Below are positions 1-7,708 of a DNA stretch of 64,000 nucleotides, in pieces. The stretch covers positions 4,784,501 through 4,848,500 of the forward strand of contig NZ_CP023690.1 in assembly GCF_008704795.1 (NCBI RefSeq), written 5' to 3'. Each line of letters opens with the position of its first letter. Position 1 is the stretch's first letter. A program made the position numbers and the translations under genes. This stretch comes from Streptomyces spectabilis (lineage in GTDB: Bacteria > Actinomycetota > Actinomycetes > Streptomycetales > Streptomycetaceae). The notes under the pieces were generated by a model. It did no database searches and was not told where the DNA came from. It worked only from the letters and a program-made list of their open reading frames with translations.

Positions 1-718
1 GGAAGTGGACGTGCGGCTCCGTGGTGTTGCCGGAGTTCCCGCACTGTCCGATGGCCTGGCCCACGCGCACCCGGTCGCCGACGCGCACGGCGAGGGAGCC
101 ACGCCGCACGTGCGCGTACATGGCGTGGGTGCCGTCGCCGAGGTCCAGGACGACGTGGTTGCCGACGACGCGGCGGACCGGGCCCGCGCCGCGCACCGCG
201 GCCTCGACGAAGAAGAAGTAGAGGAGCCCGAGGAGGGAGGTGCGGCTGAGGTGGTCGCGCTGGCCGTCCTCCGCGTGCACGACGGTCGCGTCGGCGACGG
301 CGAGCAGCGGGGCGCCGAAGGCGGGGTAGGCGCGGTTGCGCCGGGCCACGGGCCAGAGCCAGGAGAAGCCGGGCCGGGCGTCCTTGCCGGACTCGTCGCC
401 CTCGGCCGTGATGTCGATGGCGTACGTCTGGCCGAGGCTGTGCGTGCCGTGGCTCGGCACCTTGTCGGCCGGGCTGTTGAGCGCGGACCAGCGGCCGGTG
501 ACCGGCGCCTCCACCTCGACGGGCTCCGGCGGGTCGCTCACGATCTGCTGCCGCGCCTTGCGCCCCGGCAGCAGGCGCAGGCCGATGGCGGCGACGGCCG
601 GGAGCCAGCCCAGCCAGTAGTTGTACGGCAGGTCCACGAAGAACCCGGCGGTCGCCTGCACGATGAAGACCAGCCACAGGAAGCGGCCGAGGACGGCGGC
701 GAACTTGCGTATGGACAC
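1..718 (-). CDS. M23-family metallopeptidase, membrane-anchored (3' end outside window)
   Basis: Read from a GTG at 718; 239 codons are present and the frame runs off the left edge, so the C terminus is missing. Residues about 10-27 and 35-50 are hydrophobic and should anchor the protein. The remainder matches the LytM/M23 fold: a first zinc-ligand region of the His-to-AID type (GTHSLGQTYAID, about residues 90-100) and, just before the edge, the NTTEPHVHF segment supplying the HxH metal ligands. M23 enzymes cleave peptidoglycan cross-bridges outside the membrane. It lies 30 nt behind the winged-helix gene at 749-1261 and is probably co-transcribed with it. The family call is secure; the substrate is inferred. 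Confidence 0.8.
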   Translation of the reverse strand, partial: MSIRKFAAVLGRFLWLVFIVQATAGFFVDLPYNYWLGWLPAVAAIGLRLLPGRKARQQIVSDPPEPVEVEAPVTGRWSALNSPADKVPSHGTHSLGQTYAIDITAEGDESGKDARPGFSWLWPVARRNRAYPAFGAPLLAVADATVVHAEDGQRDHLSRTSLLGLLYFFFVEAAVRGAGPVRRVVGNHVVLDLGDGTHAMYAHVRRGSLAVRVGDRVRVGQAIGQCGNSGNTTEPHVHF

Positions 719-748
719 GGTGGTTTCCCCCTGGCGGATGCGGTGCGG

Positions 749-1261
749 TCAGGGCCGGGCGGCCGCGACGAAGACGAGCAGCGGCACCACCCGGTCCGCG
801 GGCACCTGGTAGCGGCCCCGGGCCGTGGTGTGCAGCCAGCCCGCGCCGGTCAGTTGGCGCAGGTGGTGGTAGATCTGGCCGGTCGTGCCGACGCCGTCGA
901 GCGCGGCGAGCTCCGCGGCGGTGCGGCGGCCGCCGAGGATCTCGCGCAGCAGCCGGAGCCGTACGGCGTGGCCGAGCGCGGCGAAGGACTCGGCGGCTTC
1001 GGACCAGTCGCCGTCGAGGAGCACCTCGGTGAACTGGCCGGTCTGCCAGTCGTAGCGCTCCCCGGTCGGCAGCCGCACCGCCCCCGTGTACAGGACACCG
1101 CCGTCGGCGGCCCCGTGCTCGGCGAGCTGCGCCTTCAGGCCCTCCAGGGCCCAGAAGTCGCTCTCGCTCACGACGGGCGCGGCCCCTTCGCGGTCACGGC
1201 CCGCGCTCTCCAGTGCCGCCATGCGCCGTTCGAGCTCGGCGACGCGCTCCTCCAACTCCAT
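749..1261 (-). CDS. ArsR-like winged-helix transcriptional regulator
   Basis: A 170-residue protein with a short N-terminal coiled coil (residues 1-20, heptads of L/E/R) and a winged helix-turn-helix at about residues 88-150, where FAALGHAVRLRLLREI starts the domain and GQIYHHLRQLTGAGW is the recognition region. Such regulators repress their own operon and a neighbour, here probably the M23 peptidase 30 nt downstream. A perfect 18-bp palindrome at 1270-1287 lies directly upstream of the start. The ATG at 1261 has no Shine-Dalgarno sequence. A TACGAT hexamer at 1263-1268 sits 7 nt before the in-frame TTG codon 3 (1253-1255), so translation may really begin there on a leaderless mRNA. The ligand is unknown. 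Confidence 0.75.
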   Translation of the reverse strand: MELEERVAELERRMAALESAGRDREGAAPVVSESDFWALEGLKAQLAEHGAADGGVLYTGAVRLPTGERYDWQTGQFTEVLLDGDWSEAAESFAALGHAVRLRLLREILGGRRTAAELAALDGVGTTGQIYHHLRQLTGAGWLHTTARGRYQVPADRVVPLLVFVAAARP

Positions 1262-1269
1262 GATCGTAG

Positions 1270-1287
1270 GTTACGTAATTACGTAAC
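1270..1287. promoter_or_regulatory. perfect 18-bp palindrome, probable operator of the ArsR-like gene
   Basis: GTTACGTAATTACGTAAC reads identically on both strands and lies 9 bp upstream of the regulator's ATG. It is AT-rich in a GC-rich background and overlaps the presumed promoter (TACGAT at 1263-1268), which fits autorepression. The repressor assignment is by position only. Confidence 0.7.
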
Positions 1288-1327
1288 TCCAAACAAGTGG
1301 AGAAGCCGCGGCCGCGTCCGGAAACGC

Positions 1328-1366
1328 CGGAGCCCCCGCCCGGACCAGGTCCGGGCGGGGGCTCCG
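1328..1366 (-). terminator. strong hairpin terminating the purSQL operon
   Basis: Sixteen-bp perfect GC-rich stem (1328-1343 with 1351-1366) and a 7-nt loop, starting 17 nt beyond the purL stop. No T-tract follows, as is usual in Streptomyces. Confidence 0.75.
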
Positions 1367-1382
1367 CGAGCGAAGTGACGTC

Positions 1383-3632
1383 CTAGGCGAAGAGCCCGGG
1401 GATCGTCTCCGTGTGGGCCGTGCGCAGCTCGCTCAGGGGCAGCGCGAACTGGCCCTGCACCTCCACGGCGTCGCCGTCCACGACACCGATCCGCGTGACC
1501 GGGAGGCCCCGGGCGCCGCACATGTCGGTGAAGCGGAGCTCCTCACTGCGCGGCACGGCCACGACCGCGCGGCCCGCCGACTCGGAGAGGAGGAACGTGA
1601 ACGCGTCGAGGCCGTCCGGCACGACGAGGCGTGCGCCGTTGCCGCCGCGCAGACAGGACTCCACGACCGCCTGGACCAGGCCGCCGTCCGACAGGTCGTG
1701 CGCGGCGTCGATCATGCCGTCGCGCGAGGCCGAGATCAGGATCTCGGCGAGCAGCCGCTCGCGCTCCAGGTCGACCTTGGGCGGCAGGCCGCCGAGGTGG
1801 TCGTGGACGACCCCCGACCAGGCCGAGCCGCCGAACTCCTCGGCCGTGTCGCCGAGCAGGTAGAGGAGCTGGCCCTCTTCCTTGAACGCGATCGGCGTGC
1901 GGCGCGTGACGTCGTCGATGACGCCGAGCACGGCCACGACCGGGGTCGGGTGGATCGCCGTCTCGCCGGTCTGGTTGTACAGCGAGACGTTGCCGCCGGT
2001 GACCGGGGTGCCGAGCTGGAGGCAGCCGTCCGCGAGGCCGCGGGTGGCCTCGGCGAACTGCCACATCACGTCCGGGTCCTCGGGCGAGCCGAAGTTCAGG
2101 CAGTTGGAGATGGCGAGCGGCTTGGCGCCGGAGGCCGCGACGTTGCGGTACGACTCGGCGAGCGCGAGCTGCGCGCCCGCGTACGGGTCGAGCTTCGCGT
2201 ACCGGCCGTTGCCGTCGGTGGCCATGGCGACGCCGAGGTTGGTGTCCTCGTCGACGCGGACCATGCCCGCGTCCTCGGGCTGCGCGAGGATCGTGTTGCC
2301 CTGCACGAAGCGGTCGTACTGGTCGGTGATCCACGCCTTGGAGGCCTGGTTCGGGGACGCCACGACCTTCAGGACCTGGTCCTTCAGCTCCTCGGCGGTC
2401 GCCGGGCGCGGCAGCTTCGCCGCGTCGTCGGCCTGGAGGGCGTCCTGCCAGCTGGGGCGCGCGTAGGGGCGGTGGTAGACCGGGCCCTCGTGCGCGACCG
2501 TGCGCGGCGGCACGTCCACGATCTGCTCGCCGTGCCAGAAGATCTCCAGGCGCTCGCCGTCCGTCACCTCACCGATGACGGTCGCGATGACGTCCCACTT
2601 CTCGCAGATCTCCAGGAAGCGCTCGACCTTGCCGGGCTCGACGATCGCGCACATGCGTTCCTGCGACTCGCTCATGAGGATTTCCTCGGGCGAGAGGGTC
2701 GCGTCGCGCAGCGGCACGGTGTCGAGCTCGACGCGCATGCCGCCGGAACCGGCGGATGCCAGCTCGCTGGTCGCACAGGAGAGCCCGGCGCCGCCGAGGT
2801 CCTGGATGCCGTCGACCAGCTTCTCCTTGAAGATCTCCAGGGTGCACTCGATGAGGAGCTTCTCCTGGAAGGGGTCGCCGACCTGCACGGCCGGGCGCTT
2901 CGCCGGACCGGTCGACTCGAAGGTCTCGGACGCGAGCACGGAGACTCCGCCGATGCCGTCGCCGCCCGTGCGGGCGCCGTACAGGATGACCTTGTTGCCC
3001 GCGCCCGAGGCCTTCGCGAGGTGGATGTCCTCGTGCTTCATCACGCCGATGCACCCGGCGTTGACCAGCGGGTTGCCCTGGTAGCAGGGGTCGAAGACGA
3101 CCTCGCCGCCGATGTTCGGCAGGCCGAGGCAGTTGCCGTAGCCGCCGATGCCCGCGACCACGCCGGGAAGCACGCGCTTGGTGTCGGGGTGGTCGGCGGC
3201 ACCGAAGCGCAGCGGGTCCACGACCGCGACCGGGCGCGCGCCCATCGCGAGGATGTCGCGCACGATGCCGCCGACGCCGGTCGCGGCGCCCTGGTACGGC
3301 TCGATGTACGAGGGGTGGTTGTGCGACTCGACCTTGAAGGTGACCGCGTAGCCCTGGCCGACGTCGACCACGCCCGCGTTCTCGCCGATGCCGACGAGCA
3401 TGGCGTCGTTCTCGGGGACCTTCTCGCCGAACTGCTTCAGATGGACCTTGCTGCTCTTGTACGAGCAGTGCTCGGACCACATGACGGAGTACATGGCGAG
3501 CTCGGCGCCGGTCGGGCGGCGGCCGAGGATCTCCCTGATCCGCGCGTACTCGTCCTCCTTGAGGCCGAGTTCCTTCCAGGGCTGCGCGGCCTCGGGGTTC
3601 TCCGTCGCGTGCTTGACGGTGTCGAGGGTCAT
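1383..3632 (-). CDS. purL: phosphoribosylformylglycinamidine synthase, large subunit PurL
   Basis: Fourth step of purine synthesis: FGAR plus glutamine-derived ammonia and ATP gives FGAM. The 749-residue length matches the small, three-component PurL that works with PurQ and PurS. Recognisable motifs are [11 protein letters not shown] (about residues 48-58), [19 protein letters not shown] (about 97-115) and the GG-rich AIR-synthase-type signatures [16 protein letters not shown] and AHDLSDGG near residue 620. The ATG at 3632 overlaps the purQ stop by 4 nt (ATGA), giving translational coupling; the open frame continues upstream, but only as a shadow of purQ. Order is purS-purQ-purL, followed by a hairpin terminator at 1328-1366. 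Confidence 0.97.
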   Translation of the reverse strand: MTLDTVKHATENPEAAQPWKELGLKEDEYARIREILGRRPTGAELAMYSVMWSEHCSYKSSKVHLKQFGEKVPENDAMLVGIGENAGVVDVGQGYAVTFKVESHNHPSYIEPYQGAATGVGGIVRDILAMGARPVAVVDPLRFGAADHPDTKRVLPGVVAGIGGYGNCLGLPNIGGEVVFDPCYQGNPLVNAGCIGVMKHEDIHLAKASGAGNKVILYGARTGGDGIGGVSVLASETFESTGPAKRPAVQVGDPFQEKLLIECTLEIFKEKLVDGIQDLGGAGLSCATSELASAGSGGMRVELDTVPLRDATLSPEEILMSESQERMCAIVEPGKVERFLEICEKWDVIATVIGEVTDGERLEIFWHGEQIVDVPPRTVAHEGPVYHRPYARPSWQDALQADDAAKLPRPATAEELKDQVLKVVASPNQASKAWITDQYDRFVQGNTILAQPEDAGMVRVDEDTNLGVAMATDGNGRYAKLDPYAGAQLALAESYRNVAASGAKPLAISNCLNFGSPEDPDVMWQFAEATRGLADGCLQLGTPVTGGNVSLYNQTGETAIHPTPVVAVLGVIDDVTRRTPIAFKEEGQLLYLLGDTAEEFGGSAWSGVVHDHLGGLPPKVDLERERLLAEILISASRDGMIDAAHDLSDGGLVQAVVESCLRGGNGARLVVPDGLDAFTFLLSESAGRAVVAVPRSEELRFTDMCGARGLPVTRIGVVDGDAVEVQGQFALPLSELRTAHTETIPGLFA

Positions 3633-4312
3633 CGGGCGTCCACCAGCTTCTTCAGGATCGAGGTGAAGAACCCCAGGCCGTCCGTGCGGCCGGTCCCGAT
3701 CAGCGGCTCGACCGCGTGCTCGGGGTGCGGCATGAGGCCGACCACGTTCCCGGCCTCGTTCGTGATGCCCGCGATGTCGCGCAGCGAGCCGTTCGGGTTC
3801 ATGTCCAGATAGCGGAAGGCGACGCGGCCCTCGGCCTCCAGCATGTCGAGGGTGCGCTCGTCCGCGACGTAGCGTCCGTCGATGTTCTTCAGCGGGATGG
3901 AGATCTCCTGGCCCGGCTCGTAGTCGGCCGTCCAGGCGGTCTTGTCCGTCTCGACCCGCAGCTTCTGGTCGCGGCAGATGAAGTGCAGGTGGTTGTTGCG
4001 CAGCATCGCGCCGGGCAGCAGGTGCGTCTCGGTCAGGACCTGGAAGCCGTTGCAGATCCCGAGGACCGGCATTCCCGCCTTGGCCTGGTCGATGACCGAC
4101 TCCATGACGGGCGAGAAACGCGAGATCGCGCCGGCCCGCAGATAGTCGCCGTAACTGAAACCGCCGGGCAGCACCACGGCGTCGACCTGCTTGAGGTCCT
4201 TGTCCCGGTGCCACAGCGGCACCGCCTCCGCGCCCGCAAGGCGCACCGCGCGCTGCGTGTCACGGTCGTCCAGGGTTCCCGGAAATGTGACGACTCCGAT
4301 TCGGGCAGTCAC
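3629..4312 (-). CDS. purQ: phosphoribosylformylglycinamidine synthase, glutaminase subunit PurQ
   Basis: A 227-residue class I glutamine amidotransferase that hydrolyses glutamine and channels ammonia to PurL. The nucleophile elbow [11 protein letters not shown] (about residues 82-92, catalytic Cys) and the C-terminal [11 protein letters not shown] (about 196-206, catalytic His with Glu) are intact. It starts with [14 protein letters not shown], typical of the family. Four-nt overlaps with purS upstream and purL downstream place all three in one operon and suggest stoichiometric synthesis of the FGAM synthase complex. Confidence 0.97.
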   Translation of the reverse strand: MTARIGVVTFPGTLDDRDTQRAVRLAGAEAVPLWHRDKDLKQVDAVVLPGGFSYGDYLRAGAISRFSPVMESVIDQAKAGMPVLGICNGFQVLTETHLLPGAMLRNNHLHFICRDQKLRVETDKTAWTADYEPGQEISIPLKNIDGRYVADERTLDMLEAEGRVAFRYLDMNPNGSLRDIAGITNEAGNVVGLMPHPEHAVEPLIGTGRTDGLGFFTSILKKLVDAR

Positions 4313-4581
4313 TTCTGGGCCCCCGCGGATCCCTCGGCGGCTTCCACCTTTACGACGAAGTCCTCGATCACCGTGTTGGCGAGGAAGGTTTCCGCCATCT
4401 CGTGGATACGGGCGAGCGCGGCGTCGTCCACCGGCCCGTCCACTTCGAGTTCGAAGCGCTTTCCCTGACGTACATCGGAGATGCCCTGGAATCCGAGGCG
4501 CGGCAGTGCACGCTGCACCGCCTGTCCCTGGGGGTCGAGGATCTCCGGCTTGAGCATGACGTCGACTACGACGCGTGCCAC
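4309..4581 (-). CDS. purS: phosphoribosylformylglycinamidine synthase subunit PurS
   Basis: Small dimeric bridging subunit of FGAM synthase, which helps ammonia transfer between PurQ and PurL. The sequence begins [20 protein letters not shown], the standard PurS start. Two GTG codons are possible, at 4587 and 4581. I prefer 4581 because GGGAG ends 5 nt before it, whereas that same ribosome site abuts the first GTG. The product is 90 residues. It is the first gene of purSQL and overlaps purQ by 4 nt. The operon promoter must lie in 4582-5013, shared with the divergent lsr2; I could not pick a certain box there. Confidence 0.93.
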   Translation of the reverse strand: MARVVVDVMLKPEILDPQGQAVQRALPRLGFQGISDVRQGKRFELEVDGPVDDAALARIHEMAETFLANTVIEDFVVKVEAAEGSAGAQK

Positions 4582-4587
4582 TGGCAC

Positions 4588-5013
4588 TCCCGGTGTGTGG
4601 TGCTTGCGTGTGCTGCCAGGCGTGGTGCTCAGCAGGTTCCTTCAGACTACCCGCACAAAATTTCTACCCGCGTAGATTCGTAGCAACATACGTGACGCCA
4701 GTCACTTCGACGCGGGGCTCGGCTGGTCATCCGGGTGTCGCGGCCGTCGCGTGCGCGAAAAATCCCGGAAAAGATCACAGTTCACCATTGCGCCGGGCGC
4801 CCCCGCCCGGACAGTCTGCTGACGTGCGCCCAGGGGCGACATTCCCGGCTCCACGGCGCCGGAACACGCGGTGAGATTTAGCCGACTTCCCCCTTCATTG
4901 CCGGGCCCTGTACAAAGGAATTGGCAATAGCCGATACTTTGTCCCAAAACTGCCGGACAGTCGGCATCAGCGCATGTCATATGCGGTGGCGTCGCACGAA
5001 AGGACCGATATTC
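4588..5013. promoter_or_regulatory. 426-bp divergent control region between purS and lsr2
   Basis: No coding region is supported here. It must hold the leftward purSQL promoter and the rightward lsr2 promoter. The stretch 4640-4720 is locally AT-rich (AAAATTTCTACCCGCGTAG), and another AT-rich patch lies at 4900-4935. I see no clear purine riboswitch or PurR-like box. Confidence 0.4.
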
Positions 5014-5331
5014 GTGGCGCAGCGTGTCGTGGTCACTCTCTATGACGACATCGACGGCTCAGAAGCGGCGGAAACGGTCGCCTTCGGTCTCGACGGAAGG
5101 TCGTACGAGATCGACCTCAACGAAACCAATGCCGAGAAACTTCGCAAGGTGCTGGCTCCCTACCTGCAGGCGGCCCGCAAGAAGTCGAAGTCCGGCAAGG
5201 TCTACCGGCACACGGCGGTGACGGCCGACCCCGCCGCCGTGCGCGCCTGGGCCCGCTCCCACCAGCTCGACGTGCCGCCCCGGGGGCGCATCCCGAAGAA
5301 GGTGTACGAGGCCTTCGAAGCCGCCAACTGA
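5014..5331 (+). CDS. lsr2: Lsr2-type nucleoid-associated xenogeneic silencer
   Basis: A 105-residue Lsr2 homologue. The N-terminal dimerisation and oligomerisation domain covers about residues 1-60 (VVVTLYDDIDGSEAAETV). The C-terminal DNA-binding domain carries the AT-hook-like RGRIPKK (about residues 91-97) that inserts into the minor groove of AT-rich DNA. Lsr2 silences horizontally acquired and specialised-metabolite genes in actinomycetes. The GTG at 5014 is chosen because AAAGGA at 4999-5004 is correctly spaced and the protein then begins AQRVVVTLYDD, as in the family. The open frame runs further upstream with no family similarity. A hairpin terminator follows at 5373-5411. Confidence 0.93.
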   Translation: MAQRVVVTLYDDIDGSEAAETVAFGLDGRSYEIDLNETNAEKLRKVLAPYLQAARKKSKSGKVYRHTAVTADPAAVRAWARSHQLDVPPRGRIPKKVYEAFEAAN

Positions 5332-5372
5332 CCTCCGGCCGGGTCCCCGCCGACCCCGGCCGGCCGGCCTCT

Positions 5373-5411
5373 CCAGGGGTGCTGCGCAGCCGACTTGCGC
5401 GGCACCCCTGG
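5373..5411 (+). terminator. terminator of lsr2
   Basis: Inverted repeat: CCAGGGGTGC at 5373-5382 pairs with GCACCCCTGG at 5402-5411, continued inside by GCGCA/TGCGC. It begins 41 nt after the lsr2 stop. Confidence 0.7.
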
Positions 5412-5475
5412 TGATCAGCTAAAGTCTGGAGCACGCCGAGGGGCCAGGCCGAAAGGCCGAATCCCACAGCAGCGT

Positions 5476-5550
5476 GCGGGTGTAGTTCAGTAGTAGAACA
5501 TCCCCCTTCCAGGGGGAAGGCGCAGTGTGCGATCCCTGTCACCCGCTCCA
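5476..5550 (+). tRNA. tRNA-Gly(UCC), non-canonical D and T arms
   Basis: The 7-bp acceptor GCGGGTG/CACCCGC, the D stem GTTC/GAAC and the anticodon stem TCCCC/GGGGA are perfect. The loop CTTCCAG gives anticodon TCC, and discriminator T and CCA (5548-5550) are encoded. The D loop reads AGTAGTA, so G18 is replaced by A. The T loop reads TGCGATC, so T55 is replaced by G, and the T stem needs a bulged base (GCAGtG/CCTGT). The invariant G18-psi55 tertiary contact is therefore lost. It is still clearly a tRNA gene, but perhaps not a normal elongator. Confidence 0.75.
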
Positions 5551-5628
5551 CACCAGTGACCGACCACCCTTCCGGGTGCGGTAGGCTGGTGCTCGCACCG
5601 ATCGGTGAAAGCCGGTCGGGAGCAAGAT

Positions 5629-5704
5629 GCGAACGTAGCTCAGTTGGTAGAGCGCAACCTTGCCAAGGTTGAGGTCGCGAGTTCGAACCTCGTCGTTCGC
5701 TCCA
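5629..5704 (+). tRNA. tRNA-Gly(GCC)
   Basis: Standard cloverleaf: acceptor GCGAACG/CGTTCGC, anticodon loop TTGCCAA (GCC), T loop TTCGAAC, discriminator T5701 and encoded CCA at 5702-5704. It shares its whole D and anticodon arms with the tRNA-Gly at 9630-9702. Confidence 0.95.
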
Positions 5705-5710
5705 CAAGGA

Positions 5711-5739
5711 GAAGCCCGGTACCCCAGGTACCGGGCTTC
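5711..5739 (+). terminator. terminator of the tRNA-Gly pair
   Basis: Thirteen-bp perfect stem (5711-5723 with 5727-5739), 3-nt loop, followed by TTGCTGTT. It lies 6 nt after the CCA of tRNA-Gly(GCC). Confidence 0.85.
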
Positions 5740-5823
5740 TTGCTGTTCCCCGGACGCTTCCGGATCACGGGCCGATTCCAGTCCACAGGCCGATTCCGGA
5801 CCACGGCCCGCGGCGCGGCGATC

Positions 5824-5850
5824 TGACATTTGTCATGGGTGCCGATGACA
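5824..5850. promoter_or_regulatory. inverted repeats upstream of the ABC/two-component operon, probable NarL-type operator
   Basis: TGTCAT at 5831-5836 and ATGACA at 5845-5850 form a perfect 6-8-6 inverted repeat. TGACA at 5824-5828 with TGTCA at 5831-5835 forms a second, overlapping one. The site lies 44 nt before the ATPase start. This spacing and symmetry suit a dimeric LuxR/NarL regulator such as the one encoded at 8998-9606, suggesting autoregulation. Confidence 0.6.
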
Positions 5851-5893
5851 GGCCGCACTGCCGGACCGCCCCCGGCCACGGAACGCTTGAGTC

Positions 5894-6889
5894 ATGACTG
5901 AGCACGTGATCGACGTCACCGACCTGCGGCGGACCTACGCGGGCGGCTACGAAGCGGTCCGGGGGATCTCGTTCACCGTGGGGCGGGGCGAGCTGTTCGC
6001 CCTCCTGGGGACGAACGGCGCGGGCAAGACCTCCACCGTCGAACTCCTGGAAGGCCTCACCGAACCGGCCGCGGGCGAGATCCGCGTCCTCGGGCACGAC
6101 CCCTACCGCGACCGGGCCGTGGTGCGCCCGCGCATCGGCGTGATGCTCCAGGAGGGCGGCTTCCCCTCCGAGCTGACCGTCACCGAGACCGCGCGCATGT
6201 GGGCCGGGTGCACCAGCGGGGCACGTCCCGTCGGCGAGGCCCTGGAGGCCGTCGGGCTCAGCAGGCGCGGCGAGACCCGCGTGAAACAGCTCTCCGGCGG
6301 CGAGAAGCGCCGGCTCGACCTCGCGATGGCGCTCATGGGCGACCCCGAGGTGCTGTTCCTCGACGAGCCGACCACCGGACTCGACGCCGAAGGCCGCCGC
6401 GAGACCTGGGAGTTGGTGCGCGCCCTGCGCGACAACGGCACCACCGTGCTGCTCACCACGCACTACCTGGAGGAGGCCGAGCAGCTCGCCGACCGCCTCG
6501 CGATCATGCACGAGGGCCGCATCGCCGCCTCCGGACGCGTCGCCGACGTCGTCGCCACCCAGCCCTCGCAGATCTCCTTCGACCTGCCCGACGGCTACTT
6601 CCCCGGCGATCTGCCGCCGCTCGCCGACCTCGGCGTGACCGGCCACGAACTGGTGGGCCGCACGGTCCGGCTGCGCACCGGAACGCTCCAGCGCTCCGCG
6701 ACCGAACTGCTCGTCTGGGCCCAACGGGCGGGCGTCGAACTGCGCGGGCTCGACATCCGCGCCGCCTCGCTCGAAGAGGCCTTCCTGCGGATCGCGCGGG
6801 ACGCGACGGCCGCGGACGGCACCACCCCCATGACGAACGAACCGCACGCGGCCCGCGCCGCCGGAGCGGCCGAGGAGGATGCGGCATGA
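5894..6889 (+). CDS. ABC-2 exporter ATP-binding protein
   Basis: A 331-residue ATPase that powers the permease encoded next. Walker A GTNGAGKT (residues 39-46), signature LSGGEKRRLDLA (about 134-145), Walker B VLFLDEPTTGLD (about 153-164) and the H-loop TTHYLEEAE (about 190) are all intact. The roughly 100-residue C-terminal extension is typical of drug or lipid exporter ATPases. It overlaps the permease start by 4 nt. It leads a four-gene operon (ATPase, permease, kinase, regulator) of the DesK/DesR-linked type. The exported substrate cannot be told from sequence; drugs, lipids and peptides are all possible. Confidence 0.92.
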   Translation: MTEHVIDVTDLRRTYAGGYEAVRGISFTVGRGELFALLGTNGAGKTSTVELLEGLTEPAAGEIRVLGHDPYRDRAVVRPRIGVMLQEGGFPSELTVTETARMWAGCTSGARPVGEALEAVGLSRRGETRVKQLSGGEKRRLDLAMALMGDPEVLFLDEPTTGLDAEGRRETWELVRALRDNGTTVLLTTHYLEEAEQLADRLAIMHEGRIAASGRVADVVATQPSQISFDLPDGYFPGDLPPLADLGVTGHELVGRTVRLRTGTLQRSATELLVWAQRAGVELRGLDIRAASLEEAFLRIARDATAADGTTPMTNEPHAARAAGAAEEDAA

Positions 6890-7695
6890 GCACGATGACC
6901 ACGACACGTCCCGTGGCGGAGCGCTCCGCACGCACCACTCCGGCCGGGCGCATGCGGGCCCTCGCGCGCGCCGAACTGACGCTGCTCGGCCGCAGCAAGG
7001 GCACGCTGTTCGGAGCGCTCTTCCTGCCGCTCGTCATGCCGTTCAGCGTGCGCCAGGCCGCCGAGGGGATGGACCTGAAGGGCACCGGGCTTTCGGTCGG
7101 CTCGGTCGTCCTGCCCGGCGCGATCGGCTTCTCCCTGCTCTTCGCCGTCTACTCGGCGCTTGTGAACGTGTACGCGGCCCGGCGCGAGGAGCTCGTCCTC
7201 AAGCGGCTGCGCACCGGCGAGGTGCGGGACGCGGAGATCCTCGCGGGCGCCGCGCTCCCCTCCGTGGCCATCGGCCTCGTCCAGTCCGTGCTCCTGACCG
7301 CGGGCTGCCTGGCACTCCTCGACGTGGGGGCGCCCGAGGCGCCGCACTACGCCGTCCTGGGTCTCGTCCTCGGCCTCGCACTGTGGCCCCTGCTCGCGGC
7401 CGTGACGGCGAGCTTCAGCCGGAGCGTGGAGAGCGCGCAGGTCGCGGCCATGCCGCTGCTGTTCCTCTCGTTCTTCGGCTCCGGCGCGATGGTGCCGCTC
7501 GAAGTCCTTCCCGACCCGCTGGCCCGGATCTGCGAACTCCTGCCGCTCTCCCCGGTGATCGAACTGATCCGCGGCGGCTGGACCGGGCAGCTCTCCTTCA
7601 CCGACGCGCTCGGCACCCTCGCGACCGCGGTGGCCTGGATCCTGATCGGCGTGTTTGCTGTACGACGGTGGTTCCGCTGGGAGCCCCGGCGCTGA
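6886..7695 (+). CDS. ABC-2 type transporter permease
   Basis: A 269-residue integral membrane protein with about six hydrophobic segments and an N-terminal cytoplasmic tail of about 35 residues. The starting ATG overlaps the ATPase stop (ATGA). The segment RREELVLKRLRTGEV between the second and third membrane helices is the ABC-2 coupling region that meets the ATPase. The late segment with PLEVLPDPLARICELLPLSP is typical of DrrB-like permeases. Together with the preceding ATPase it makes a half-transporter that should dimerise. No GTG/ATG choice problem arises, because the overlap fixes the start. Confidence 0.9.
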   Translation: MSTMTTTRPVAERSARTTPAGRMRALARAELTLLGRSKGTLFGALFLPLVMPFSVRQAAEGMDLKGTGLSVGSVVLPGAIGFSLLFAVYSALVNVYAARREELVLKRLRTGEVRDAEILAGAALPSVAIGLVQSVLLTAGCLALLDVGAPEAPHYAVLGLVLGLALWPLLAAVTASFSRSVESAQVAAMPLLFLSFFGSGAMVPLEVLPDPLARICELLPLSPVIELIRGGWTGQLSFTDALGTLATAVAWILIGVFAVRRWFRWEPRR

Positions 7696-7708
7696 GGAGG
7701 AGATCGAC

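Noticed and set aside
5..1378. A 457-codon plus-strand frame at the left edge
   Set aside because: The minus strand holds M23 and ArsR-like proteins with clear motifs in the same place; the plus frame has only shadow composition.
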